From NCBI GenBank assembly GCA_031213475.1, contig JARUPZ010000018.1, positions 2,976,733-3,040,732 of the forward strand: 64,000 nucleotides of DNA, read 5' to 3'. Position numbers and translations under genes: made by a program. This DNA is from Nereocystis luetkeana. Its lineage: Eukaryota > Sar > Phaeophyceae > Laminariales > Laminariaceae. The notes under the pieces are model-generated. The model ran no database searches, had not been told where the DNA came from, and saw only the letters and a list, made by a program, of their open reading frames with translations. Each line of letters begins with the position of its first letter. The first letter of the stretch is position 1. Positions 17,038 through 27,178 of this stretch are shown here, piece by piece.

Positions 17038-18439
17038 TTAGCCCACCCTGAATAGTCGTATATGCAGACCACAAGATGGTCGAAGGATGATGACAAAGTT
17101 CATCCCAAAAGACCAGGAAAAGGTGGTCGAAGATGCGGCTATTCGAAACAAAAGAAATGAGGCTATAGATCCCCCCACACCTCGTCATAAGACCCAAACA
17201 CTGCGAAGGGGTGTTTACTTAGAACAACCACTTAAAGGTAGAGACCGAAGGAGAGGAAGAAATAACTCAAAGCGGAAGCGAAAGCAGAGAAAGGCAAAGC
17301 GAAAACCGAAGAAAGAAGAAAGAAAACAGGAGACAGAACAAAAGCCGAAGCGAAGGCTGAAGAAGAAAACTAGTACCGAAGTGAAGGCGAAAGAAGGGCG
17401 CACAAAAAGGTGCGAACGGAGGTTGGTCGCCGAACCGGGTTGGCAAACTAGGAAACTCACGAAGGAGGCAGTGACCGCAATACAAAAAAAAAACACATAT
17501 ATATATTTGGTAGGAGTAATGCCTTGTCTTGTGGCGGAGGTCCTAACGTGGTAGACATCACTCAAGAGAAACGGGGCACTGCTAAAGTGCAAAGAGGGCT
17601 GCGTACACTAGGGCTATTAAAACCGGGAGACGGAGCGAACAACGCTGCGTCTGGGAGACCTCTTCGTGGTATGGACTATACCAGCAAACCTAGCAAGGTA
17701 TTTAACTCAACAAGAAAAAACTGAAGAAGATCCGCAAGGAGATTGGCCTAATGCGTGCAGTTCAAGGTGGTAGATACCGCATGGCTAAAACGCTAGCGTG
17801 TGCAACTCGGCCAACAGGGGCGACATCAAATATGGTGTCGTTTGCCACAGAGCAGAGGGGCGCGCGGAATACCGAACGAAATATGAAGAAACCTAAGAAA
17901 AAGAAAACAAACCACGATCGGGACCAGGAAACTAACTGAAAGCAGAACACGAGTCAGGGAAAATCGATCTTGGTAGAACCGCTATGGTTGATAACTCTGC
18001 GGCCTTCCGGGGCGGCAATGCTATCCGGACCCTACTTGGCAAAGATAGAAGAAACACGGGCGAGCTGGAAGCCCGATAAAATCTTAGCTCGATGACCGTC
18101 TGAAACAGGGGTCGGTGGAAACCGACGGGGGCTAGGGTACAGCCCAGGCTACGACACGATTTTACCTCGGCGTAGTATTGCCAATAATTTGCGGTAGGCT
18201 AGTGAAGTACAAACACATATGAAAATTATGGTATCGCTACGACTCGGTGGCCTGAACGCAAGAAGGCAACACGGACGTGTAGGCGACATGAAGAAAATAA
18301 AGGTAGACGGAAACAAATGCACCCAAGAAGCTGGCTGTTGGTGGCTATTGAAGACTAACCCTGAAGAACTACTTTAATATATTATTGACTAACCAGAAAC
18401 AAGTACCCAGAACTAAAAAAAACAAATGCTAAACCAAGG
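17038..18439 (+). other. 3' non-pol region of the LTR element, with an antisense Lys/Arg-rich frame
   Basis: No pol continuation is seen here. On the opposite strand to pol, a frame at 17087-17554 (155 codons) is packed with Lys and Arg, and smaller basic frames follow to about 17939. They could be accessory antisense frames or an effect of strand-skewed purine content. The stretch from 17.95 to 18.44 kb has no frame, but several GC-rich short inverted words such as GGTCGGTGGAAACCGAC. Confidence 0.4.
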
Positions 18440-21400
18440 CTATCCAGGGGGGGGAGTGGAAACCGTGGGGGCTCCGCGGGACACATCAGAGTTCCGCAGC
18501 AGCCCACGTGCTCGGCTCCCATTCCCATGGCGTTGAAGACACCACGATCCGTACACGGCGTTCCGTGCTGTAGTGTAGCGGGAGGGTTGAAGGTCGATCT
18601 TGATCGGTCCGGGGTCATCCAGGAACCGGATGATGTAGGAGCCGCCCGGTGAAGGTTCCGGTGGAGCTCCCGAAGAGACGTCCGGGGGTGAGCGGTGAGC
18701 GATTTTGCCCAGCCACCAGAGGCCGTCGCGCGCTTTGTACCATATGTGCGCTCCGGGGGGGAGGATGGTGGTGCTGAAGTTGTGGAGCCAGAGGCTGCGG
18801 GAGACCAGGGCGTAGCCGGGGGCGAGAAAGATTTGTCCTTGAGATCGTGCCAGTTCGCGGTGGGCAGCGCCGATGCGCATCTGGCGGTAGAGGCGGTTCG
18901 TCTGGCGGTGTTGTGTCGGCGCTCCTGACCAATAGAGTAGGATGTTGCGCCGGAAGTGTTGAAGGTCCAGTTCGCGTTCCCAAGAGGGGCTGAGAAGTCC
19001 AGCCCAGTGGGTCTCGTACAGAACGGCGATGACCCCGCCGCGGCCGCGTACGAGTTGATGGCCGGTGATCTGCTCGACCTCGAGGCGTTCCGGTGGGGGA
19101 GTGACGTCGTCGACGGTGACGTGGTAAGGTGGGGACTTGGCGGCAGAAGCTGTGAGTACGTATGTAGTGAGGTCCGCGGGCAGATGCTTGGGGATGTCGC
19201 TGGTGTCGTCGGGGTTCCGGCAAGGTTTGCATCGTTGAACGGAGACGCGGGGCTTGGAGTCCCGTCCCGGAAGGTCGGATGGAAGGTCGAGGAAAAGTAG
19301 CTTGTCGTGAAGAGGGCGGTTGTCGGGGGTGTTCGAGGCGGGCGTCGGTCCAACGGCGAGGACCTTGAAGGGCCCATTCCAGTTCAGGGAAAGCTTTGTC
19401 TTGAGTACAGTTGCGTCGGTGCCCTTTTTGACGCCTTGGCGAATGGTTGAGGCGGAGTTGTAGACCCAAACCCAGCCGCCGACGGTGAAGGGGGGGGATG
19501 CTCGGAGGGCGGCCATGATGGGCGCGTTGCGGCGCTGGAGACGCGAGACGGTGAGTCGGTGTAGTTCGCGGATGAGGGAGTACGCGCGTCGTTGTCGGTC
19601 GGTGGCGAGGTTGATGTAGACCGGATGATCGCGGTCCAAGCTTTGGTGGCCGCCGATGTTGTCGGGTTCGAAGACCGAGAGCGGGAGGCGAGGAAGGCGG
19701 CCCATGTGGATTTCGTTAGGCGCAAGCCCTGTAGCGGCGTTCACGGAGTTGTTGTAGGCCGACGACACGTGTGGCAGCAGCACGTCCCAGTCGGTCTGCT
19801 GTTCGTTGCCGACCATAGAGAGCATTTGGGCCAACACATGGTTGACGCGCTCGACGCCGCCGTTGGTGCAGGGGTGGTAGGAGCTGGTGTTGACCTTGCG
19901 GATACCAAGGCGCTCGTAGACGATGTTTGCAAGCTTGGAGGTAAAGTGTAGTCCGTTGTCGGAGAGAAGCGTAACCGGGCACCCCCAGAGAGGGATGTAT
20001 TCGTTCAGGAAGATGTCGGCGGTGCCGGCGGCCGTGAACTGCGCCGCTGAAACGGCAAACATATCGGCGCGCCGGCTGAAGCGGTCGGTGAAGAGAAGGA
20101 TGTGGACGTTGCCGCGCGGCGTGAGCGGCAGGGGTCCGAAGTAGTCGACGCTGACGGTGATGCCAGGCCCGTTGGGCAAAGGAAGAGAAAGGATGGGCCA
20201 GCGACTGGTGTGCCGGGAGGTTTTCCGCGCCTGGCATTGAAGGCAGCGGCGGATCCACCAGCGGGCGGAAGCGTCCATGCCAATCCACCAAAAGAAACGT
20301 GCCAGCATGCGGACCGTTCGGGTGACTCCTAGGTGTAGAGAGGTGGTGGCGTGGCAGGTGTTCAGCACCCAGGGGCGCATTAACATTGGCACGTAGATGC
20401 GTGGGGTAAGGGGGGCGGGTGGTGGTAGGCTGTTCCCGGGTGGGGGTGGGGGTGGTCGTTGGACCAGGAGGGTGGTTTCGTCGTCCGTACGGTGCAGCTT
20501 GCTTTTGGAGGCAAGGGTGAGGACGTCCGGAAGTTGTGGGCGCCGGGCCGAGGGGATGAAATCCAGGAGGTCGTTCGGCGGGGGGGCAGGGGAGTCCAAC
20601 GACAGGAAGCGGATGGTGGCGCAGCACAGGGGCTCTGCTCGTTGTTCTCGCGCCCAGTCTTTGAAGGTGTAGTGCTCGACGCGGGCGAGGAGGTAGGGGT
20701 CGTCATCGGGTTCGACGATGGGCTCCGGGAGGGGCAGCGACGGTGTTGGTGCCGGCGGAGAAGGCGTTGTTGGGGGGGTTGGGGTTGGGTTTGCGGGCGC
20801 AAACGGGTCGGGCGGTGCGGGAGCTGTGGCTGAAGGCGCCGTAGGAGGAGGGGGTCTTGGCTGGACCCCGGTCGGGGGCGTGGGCGCACTGGTGGGTGTA
20901 GATCGTCTGCGTACGACGGGTTGTGGTCGACGGCCGAAGCGATAGACGGCTGTGGGTCGAGGGGTTCCCGCGGCAGCGGCGATGCGATGGCGGGTCCGAG
21001 AAGATATCAGGCCTGAGACGGCTGGTTCCGTGCCGCCAGTGGTGGACGGCGGAGAGATGACGGACGGCCTGGAAGCCGAGCCTGGAGGAGCTCCGCTGTT
21101 CACGGCGGCGTTCTCGGGGCCAACAAGCAGTCCAGCGGTGGAGTCAGGGGTCGCAATAGGCCCGACGAAGGTGTCGGGTGCGGGGGAAAGGGTGGGGTGC
21201 TCCATACGTGGTCCCAGTAGGCGGAAGTCGCGGAAATCGTCGGTGGTGAAGGGAAGCGGCTGGATGGTTGGGATGGGCCTTGAAGGGGGGGATACGAGCC
21301 CACCCAAGCCGATACCCGGGGCGGGAGGGTCGTTCGGCGCGAAGCCGCAGGGGCGGATGAGGTAGATGCCGACGGTGTCCGGGCCGGTAAGGCGGTTGCG

Positions 21401-23947
21401 TCCGGTGCGGTCGGCGTCGGTGGCGGGTTGGGGGAGCCGGGAGAGGAAGTCGGCGTTGCCGTTAGCCGTGCCCTTCCGGTATTCCAGCGTGTAGGTGTAC
21501 GCCGAAAGGAACTCGAGCCAGCGCCGGACGCGGGCGTTGTGTTCTCCGACCTTGGCGATGTTCTCGAGCGCCTTGTGGTCCGAGTAGATCTGGAAGCGGG
21601 TGGACCATAAATGTCCACGGAGGCGTTTGATCGCCCACACGATGCTTCCGGCCTCGAGGTCGAGGGGTGTCCACGAACGTTCGGAGTCCAGGGTGGCACG
21701 GCTGATGAAAAGGATGGGTCGGACTGAGCCGTCGGGTTGTTCTTGCTCAAGGGTCGCGCCGAAGCCGTCGATGCTAGCGTCGCAGTAGAGGCGGAAGGGG
21801 CGGGAGTTGTCGGCGACGGCGTCCCAGTCGGGGTAGACGAGGATAGGCGGTTCGGCAAGTTCTTGGAGGATGGCGCGGACGGTGGTTTCCATGGCGGGGG
21901 TGAAGTCGAACGTGGCGCCTTGCTTGAGTAAAGCGTTGATGGGGCGCAGACGTCGGGAGAGATTCGGCAGGAACTTGCCGTAGTAGTTGATGCCCCCAAG
22001 GAGCGAGCGCACTTGCTTCTTGTCGGTCGGCATGGGCATTCTGGTGAGGGCGGCAACCTTGTCGGAGTTGGGGCTGTATCCGCCGGCGGAGATGGTGTGC
22101 CCCAGGAAATCGGCGGTGGTGGCGCCAAGTTTGGCCTTGGCCGGGGAAAGTTTGAGGTGGTGCTTCCGGAGGCGTCCGAAGAGAGCTCTGATGTTGGCAA
22201 CGTAGTCGTTGGGGTTGGGGTCGAAGACGATGATGTCGTCGAGATACGCGGCGACGCGTTCCAGGCCTTTGATGACCTCGTTGACGACCTTAACGAACCA
22301 GCCGGGGGAGGCGCTGCTGCCTTGTGGCATAACAAGCCACTCAAATAATCGGTTCGGTGTGCAGAACGCTGTCAAGGGGATGGTGTCCTCGTCGATGGTG
22401 ATTTGGTGGAACGAGGAGACCAGGTCGAAGAGGGAAAAGATGCGACCTTTACCCAAGGAGTCGAGGACTTCGTCGACGCGGGGGATGGGGAGTTGTCCGA
22501 GGGAGATGATGGCGTTGAGCCTCTTGTAGTTGATTGTGATGCGAACACCTCCGTCTTTCTTGGGGATGGCGACCATAGGGCTGGAGTATGGCGACGTGGA
22601 ATGCTGGATCAGGCCGGCAGCCAGGTACTGGTCCAATACGGCGTCGGCCTTTTTGGCGAGGATGGGGTTGATCCTGTAGGGGCGGGAAGTGACCGGTGCG
22701 CTGTCCGGAGGTACCGTGATCTTGAACGGCATTAGCGAGCACGAGCCGAAGTCGGTGTTCGACGTGGAGAAAACGTCCTGGAATTCGCAGAGGACGTCGC
22801 CCAAGTTGTTGATCACCGATGGGGTCCATCCAGAACCGTGAAGGTCGAAGTTGACGTCGCGTAGGTGCAACGGCAGGCGTTCCCAGAGGTCGAGGAAGCT
22901 TTTGCGCTGGTCGGCGTCGAGGCGTGCAAGGAGCTGTGGGCACGGGGCTTTTAGTGCGGTAGAGGGGTCGGCTGTTGGTGGACTCTGGTCGGCCACCGGG
23001 ATGTTGTTGTGGAGGGCATGTACGTCCGGAAATGGAGGGGGGAGCGGCGGGTTTAAGGAGGGATGCCCAAGGGTGGCGAGCGGTACCTGTACCAGTGGGG
23101 AGCAGGAGGTTCCGAGGAGGTCACCCGGCTCGAGTTCGGTAGATCCAGATAGGGGGACCGTTTGGTACCCGTCGGAGACGAAAATCGCCGTGTCGGAAAG
23201 GGGGTTCTCGCGGGGGAGCATGTTCACCATGTAATTCCCGGCCAATGCTGGAGCGCCTGACTGGCGCACCAGGTTGACCTTGGCGAGCTGTGGGGTAGAG
23301 GAAAGCGAAATAGCTTTGTTGCCGGCGAATCGGAGGTGGTAGACGTCGTCAGTGGAACGATCGTCGGGAATGAATGCTGAGGCTCCGTTGGGGTCGTGGT
23401 GACTTAAAGAGAGCTCACCACGGGTTCGCCGGGAAGGTTGGTGGGGGAGGGCGGGCTGTTGCCGGAGCGTGGTATACGAGCGTTGCTCGAAGCGCATCCA
23501 GCTGTCTCGTCCCAGGAGGATGGGGTGCTGCATGGTTCCAGCAGGAACTACGCAGGCCCATACTGCTAGGGCAGCGGTGGGGGTCTGGAGGCGCATAAAC
23601 TGGATGCTTAAGCGGATAGAGACGGAGGTGGAGAGTGGGGCTGAGGTCCCGAAGCCTCCCCATGAACGGGGGGAACTGTGCCGTTCGCAGGCGTCGGTGG
23701 CTGACTGGGAGGCCTTCAGTTGTTCCATCGCGGTTGCGGTGATAAACGACTGGGGCGAGCCGGTATCGAGCAGTGCCACGAGTTCGCGGCGGGTAGTGGC
23801 GTCGGGGCCGCTGTGCACGAGTACCTTCGTCGTGAACGACGCGTCGTCGACGGTGATGATGCCGCCTGTAAGGCATGGTCCGTGTTCCGGTATCGGCGGC
23901 CGACGGGTAGGAAGGTGGCTGTGGGCTGCGGTGTTGATGGTGGACAC
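18440..23947 (-). CDS. Gypsy pol polyprotein with chromodomain and Tudor-like tail
   Basis: The single open frame is 1,835 codons. In order: a retropepsin-like protease (DTG at about residue 61); reverse transcriptase with YLDD at about 568-571; RNase H (CDAS near 720); a Pro-rich linker; integrase with a zinc-binding region and a D,D,E core; and a GPF module (NWNGPFKVL). A chromodomain lies at about 1620-1672 (EVEQITGHQLV ... WERELDL...NILLYW). The final 100 or so residues contain WYKARDGLWWLGKI ... YIIRFLDD, which looks like a Tudor/agenet fold. It copies and inserts the element. Chromodomains in this family steer insertion toward marked chromatin, and the Tudor-like tail may add a second reader. 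The frame looks whole. Frames on the other strand within it are shadows. Confidence 0.92.
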   Translation of the reverse strand: MSTINTAAHSHLPTRRPPIPEHGPCLTGGIITVDDASFTTKVLVHSGPDATTRRELVALLDTGSPQSFITATAMEQLKASQSATDACERHSSPRSWGGFGTSAPLSTSVSIRLSIQFMRLQTPTAALAVWACVVPAGTMQHPILLGRDSWMRFEQRSYTTLRQQPALPHQPSRRTRGELSLSHHDPNGASAFIPDDRSTDDVYHLRFAGNKAISLSSTPQLAKVNLVRQSGAPALAGNYMVNMLPRENPLSDTAIFVSDGYQTVPLSGSTELEPGDLLGTSCSPLVQVPLATLGHPSLNPPLPPPFPDVHALHNNIPVADQSPPTADPSTALKAPCPQLLARLDADQRKSFLDLWERLPLHLRDVNFDLHGSGWTPSVINNLGDVLCEFQDVFSTSNTDFGSCSLMPFKITVPPDSAPVTSRPYRINPILAKKADAVLDQYLAAGLIQHSTSPYSSPMVAIPKKDGGVRITINYKRLNAIISLGQLPIPRVDEVLDSLGKGRIFSLFDLVSSFHQITIDEDTIPLTAFCTPNRLFEWLVMPQGSSASPGWFVKVVNEVIKGLERVAAYLDDIIVFDPNPNDYVANIRALFGRLRKHHLKLSPAKAKLGATTADFLGHTISAGGYSPNSDKVAALTRMPMPTDKKQVRSLLGGINYYGKFLPNLSRRLRPINALLKQGATFDFTPAMETTVRAILQELAEPPILVYPDWDAVADNSRPFRLYCDASIDGFGATLEQEQPDGSVRPILFISRATLDSERSWTPLDLEAGSIVWAIKRLRGHLWSTRFQIYSDHKALENIAKVGEHNARVRRWLEFLSAYTYTLEYRKGTANGNADFLSRLPQPATDADRTGRNRLTGPDTVGIYLIRPCGFAPNDPPAPGIGLGGLVSPPSRPIPTIQPLPFTTDDFRDFRLLGPRMEHPTLSPAPDTFVGPIATPDSTAGLLVGPENAAVNSGAPPGSASRPSVISPPSTTGGTEPAVSGLISSRTRHRIAAAAGTPRPTAVYRFGRRPQPVVRRRSTPTSAPTPPTGVQPRPPPPTAPSATAPAPPDPFAPANPTPTPPTTPSPPAPTPSLPLPEPIVEPDDDPYLLARVEHYTFKDWAREQRAEPLCCATIRFLSLDSPAPPPNDLLDFIPSARRPQLPDVLTLASKSKLHRTDDETTLLVQRPPPPPPGNSLPPPAPLTPRIYVPMLMRPWVLNTCHATTSLHLGVTRTVRMLARFFWWIGMDASARWWIRRCLQCQARKTSRHTSRWPILSLPLPNGPGITVSVDYFGPLPLTPRGNVHILLFTDRFSRRADMFAVSAAQFTAAGTADIFLNEYIPLWGCPVTLLSDNGLHFTSKLANIVYERLGIRKVNTSSYHPCTNGGVERVNHVLAQMLSMVGNEQQTDWDVLLPHVSSAYNNSVNAATGLAPNEIHMGRLPRLPLSVFEPDNIGGHQSLDRDHPVYINLATDRQRRAYSLIRELHRLTVSRLQRRNAPIMAALRASPPFTVGGWVWVYNSASTIRQGVKKGTDATVLKTKLSLNWNGPFKVLAVGPTPASNTPDNRPLHDKLLFLDLPSDLPGRDSKPRVSVQRCKPCRNPDDTSDIPKHLPADLTTYVLTASAAKSPPYHVTVDDVTPPPERLEVEQITGHQLVRGRGGVIAVLYETHWAGLLSPSWERELDLQHFRRNILLYWSGAPTQHRQTNRLYRQMRIGAAHRELARSQGQIFLAPGYALVSRSLWLHNFSTTILPPGAHIWYKARDGLWWLGKIAHRSPPDVSSGAPPEPSPGGSYIIRFLDDPGPIKIDLQPSRYTTARNAVYGSWCLQRHGNGSRARGLLRNSDVSRGAPTVSTPPPG

Positions 23948-24014
23948 TTGGGCGAAGTGGCTGATGGGGTAGGCGTCGGGTGTAGACGGCGGTAGAAGCA
24001 GCCCAAGTGGGGAG

Positions 24015-25370
24015 TTAGGCGGTTGCCGTGGGGGGGTCGGGCTTGTCTCGTGGATGCCGTCGGCGGTGGGGAAGACCCGTGTTGAGTCGGTGGAGGCGGG
24101 TGTTTGCTCTGGGTCGTTGGGACTGGTACCAGTAGGAAGTTGGGGGGAGGCGATCGGCGTCGAAGCTTTCTCGGACGTCCATCAGTACCCGGCCCAGCAG
24201 ATTCCGACCACGCCAACGCGTCGGAATGCAGGCGTCCGGATGGTCGGCCTTGAGGCCTATGCCCCAGATGAGGTCGTGTGGGCTGGCCTCGGCAATGTGT
24301 TTGTCGTCCGTTGCCGCCAGCTCTCGCCGTAGCTCCGAGTGTTGGCGGAACTTGGAGAAGTTGAGGTTGAGGACGATGTTGTAGCGGTGTCGCTCCCAAA
24401 CCAGTTCGTCGAAGCCGAAAACGGTGCGTCCAAGTGCTTTTTGGTCGGCCGGGTCGCGGGTCGCTTTGATGCGGCGCTCAGTTGTGGTGTCCCCGAAGAG
24501 CGCAGCCTTCTGCGCCATCATCATCTGCTCGGCGCAGTTGTATGTGATGCCATCGTGTTCGATGTCGCACAGGTACCACTGCGAAAAGACGGAAGAGGAG
24601 TCCCAGAAGAAGTGAAAGGATGAGGGGGCCTCTGCGGTGGTGTGAGCTGTTGATGGCGTGTTGGTTGTTGGGGGTGGGGGGCGACGATAATTTTTTCTAT
24701 CGCCACCTGGCGTCGACGGGGGTAAAGTCAGCCACGATCGAGCGGTGCTGACCGGAACCCTCGTGTTCGCGGGGGAATTGCTCGGCAAAGCCGAGGTACC
24801 GGGGGGGTCCACGCCGGGGCTTATACGCCGGGCGAGACGACCCTGAAGGGCCCTGTCGTCCAACTTTTGGAGGACAGGGGGATACTCGCTAGGAGATACC
24901 ACACCTGGGGCCCGTGTCCACGCGTTGCACAAAGCAGGCGAGGAGGACGGGGCAGGGGGCTCAGGGCATGTCCTGGTCGACGTTGGTCGCGAGTCTTCCG
25001 TTTTTAATACGGGACTGCCCCTCGAGCTCAGGGGCAGCGGTGGTGTCAACACCGTGGCAGCGGATGGAAGCCCGTCGTTCGCGGGTCCAACGCTGTCACA
25101 GGAAAGGCGCGCAAGCTGGAACAAGCGCGTATGGAGCGGCCAATTAGAGGCTGGCTCAGGGGGCGATGGCCCGGTCGACGAAACGGTAGTTTCGTGTGAA
25201 CCGGAACCGCTGGTAGCCGTAATCGTCGAGACGTTTCCCAGGGTAGCAATGTCTGGGGTCTCGGCAATGGTCGGCAAGTAGCGTTGCTCACCGCCGGAAG
25301 ACGTCGAGTGGAGCATCCTGGTGAGGCTCGGCGTCTTGGCCTCCTCCCGCCCACACCTCAAGGCAATCAC
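24015..25370 (-). CDS. NADAR-domain frame between gag and pol
   Basis: This frame has about 451 codons, and the first codon listed is a GTG, so the true start is uncertain. The first 250 residues are low-complexity (Pro/Ser/Thr). A NADAR (YbiA/DUF1768-like) domain follows at about 255-400. It shows FHFFWDSSSVFSQWY, the core YNCAEQMMMAQKA, KFRQHSELRRELAAT, LIWGIGL and GRNLLGRVLMDVRE, each lining up with E. coli YbiA motifs (SEHYFQAQK, QHAELRALLLAT, GKNRLGYLLMELRE). NADAR enzymes cleave N-glycosidic bonds: YbiA acts on riboflavin-pathway intermediates, and other members remove ADP-ribose from guanine. It might counter host ADP-ribosylation of the element's nucleic acid, which is inference. It lies just upstream of pol and in the same direction, so it may be made as part of a gag- or pol-linked product. 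Confidence 0.85.
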   Translation of the reverse strand: MIALRCGREEAKTPSLTRMLHSTSSGGEQRYLPTIAETPDIATLGNVSTITATSGSGSHETTVSSTGPSPPEPASNWPLHTRLFQLARLSCDSVGPANDGLPSAATVLTPPLPLSSRGSPVLKTEDSRPTSTRTCPEPPAPSSSPALCNAWTRAPGVVSPSEYPPVLQKLDDRALQGRLARRISPGVDPPGTSALPSNSPANTRVPVSTARSWLTLPPSTPGGDRKNYRRPPPPTTNTPSTAHTTAEAPSSFHFFWDSSSVFSQWYLCDIEHDGITYNCAEQMMMAQKAALFGDTTTERRIKATRDPADQKALGRTVFGFDELVWERHRYNIVLNLNFSKFRQHSELRRELAATDDKHIAEASPHDLIWGIGLKADHPDACIPTRWRGRNLLGRVLMDVRESFDADRLPPTSYWYQSQRPRANTRLHRLNTGLPHRRRHPRDKPDPPTATA

Positions 25371-25553
25371 TTGAGCAAGAGGATCAGTGCTTGAGCAAGT
25401 GGCTGGGAAATGGGCTGGGTTAGGGGGGGGGGCATGCGGGGGCAGGGGTCGGGGAGGCGTGGTGCACGTGATTTACGCGTGCGTCCTGAGAGCCTCGGGT
25501 GGTCGCAGTAGATGCTGTTGATGGAGATGCGGCAGGTGCTCCATCATCGGCTG

Positions 25554-27178
25554 TCAGTTGGTGCGGAAGGTTCCCGACTGCCGTTGGTTCGGGAGGTTGG
25601 TCGATTTGTTGCTGCCCATCCGCATGTTTGCGGGGGCGGCTGGTGCGGACGTGTTGGTCGCAGGGGTATGAACCGTCAACGCGGAAGACGAGGGGGCAGG
25701 CTCGATGAGTTGTTGTCGGAACTGTTGCCCTGGCGAGTGTCGGTTGCCGTTGTCGTATGCACGGCCGTAGTTCTGGCGCCAGTTGTCGGAGCGCCCGTTG
25801 TTGCTGCGGTAGTTGCGGGAGCGGTCGTGGTTAGAGAGGCTGTTGTTGGAGTTTCCGCTACGGTTGGTGTTGTTGCCTCGACGGTTGTTGTCGTAGCGGT
25901 TGGAACTCCGCTCCAGGTTGCGCTCGTATTGCCCCCGGCAGTAAGAGAGCATCCTCTGTTGCCACTGGCGGTAGGCCTGACCGTCGTCGTTTAGCTGTCC
26001 GAGTGCCGGGTTTAAGATGCCGGACGTGGTGAGGAAGCTCTTGGAGCAGGTCTTCTGGCTATGGTCCGTGCCATTGCAGTTGAGGCAAAGGTCACCGTGA
26101 GCGCGTAGGGCTTGGGCGTGGGACACCGCGACGTTCCGCCTCCGTCATGGGCTCCGTAGAGGCTCTCGTCACCAGGCTGAGCGCTCGTGTGGGGGGGGGC
26201 GCTGCCGTCGTGGGAGGTGTTGTCGAGGTGAGAAGGGGCGGTGTCGCCGGCGATGGCGTATCCGTTGTGGGGCGGGTGGTTGGGGGTGTCGGAGGGGTGG
26301 GTCGAGACTCGGTCGGGTTCCACACGTAGCCGCGGCCGGCGTTGGAGTGGAAATACCTTAGCTCGAGTAAAAGGGTGTGGGCGGCCCCGATGAACTCGGA
26401 CGAGTCACCCTCGGTGGCGGCGCGGGCCAGAACGAAGGTGATCGACGGGTCGCAGTCGGGTGTGAACAGTCGCCAGACGCGGCGTGCCGCTATAGAGACA
26501 TCTGAGGCGCTATCGGGTCGCGTGTACTCTGCATCCAGCGGAGCTTGGCGTCCAGAAAGACCCAGTCATTTGACTCAAAGCCGAACGTCTGCGGTTGCCG
26601 GTGCCCAGTGGGTTTGGGGGCTGGCAAGGATTGGGCCGGTAGTGGTGCCTGGGACATTGTGGTCCAGTGGTGCCTGGGACATTGTGGTCCCAGCTTGGTA
26701 CTGGGGGCGCTGGGAGGTGGTGGTCCTAGACATCGCGGCGGACGCAAAGGGTGGTCCAGGGTGCGGAGCCGGGTGGCCGTGGTCGCAGCTGCAGTCTCGT
26801 AGGTGGGGTCGAAGGGGTAGGAGAGGGCGGTAACACGAGTAGGAGGTCAGCGCTCTCTTTCGCAAGAAGGACGAGCTGCTCGAGGTGGGCTTTGAGGGCC
26901 GCGCGGCGCTCACGGAGAGCCGTGGGATCGCCTTGGTAGTGCCCCGGATTGAGAGCAGGGGTGGAAGTTTCCTGTGCGGAGACTTCCGGCTTGATGGTAG
27001 GCCCGGCACTGGTCGTGCCTGCTCCCAGTGGAGAAGATCCCGGTGTGGTGGGGTGTAGAGCGATGTCACTCAGAATGGTATCGAAGCCGGGGGTGCCGTC
27101 GTCCGTGGCGCGAGAGGACCTTGCGGCATACCTCGCCTCGCGGGGGTTGGTGGTGTCGGTGGAAGGGGCGCCGGGCAT
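25554..27178 (-). CDS. gag region of the LTR element
   Basis: A zinc knuckle of the form C-X2-C-X4-H-X4-C (CLNCNGTDHSQKTC) lies near 26,047-26,088, the usual nucleocapsid mark. The Asn/Arg/Gly-rich tail beyond it would suit RNA binding. Upstream are Pro/Thr/Ser-rich and helical stretches (for example LRERRAALKAHLEQLVLLAKES) and a QTFGFESNDWVFLDAKLRW stretch that would suit matrix/capsid parts. The region is spread over more than one frame, so it is broken in a few places or expressed by splicing or frameshifting. Confidence 0.7.

Noticed and set aside
17950-18400. A group II or self-splicing intron domain in the element's 3' region
   Set aside because: GC-rich hairpin words are present, but I could not find a domain V-like hairpin or an intron-encoded protein.
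18382-24399. Many frames opposite or alternative to pol (up to 414 codons)
   Set aside because: Shadow frames of GC-rich pol coding sequence.
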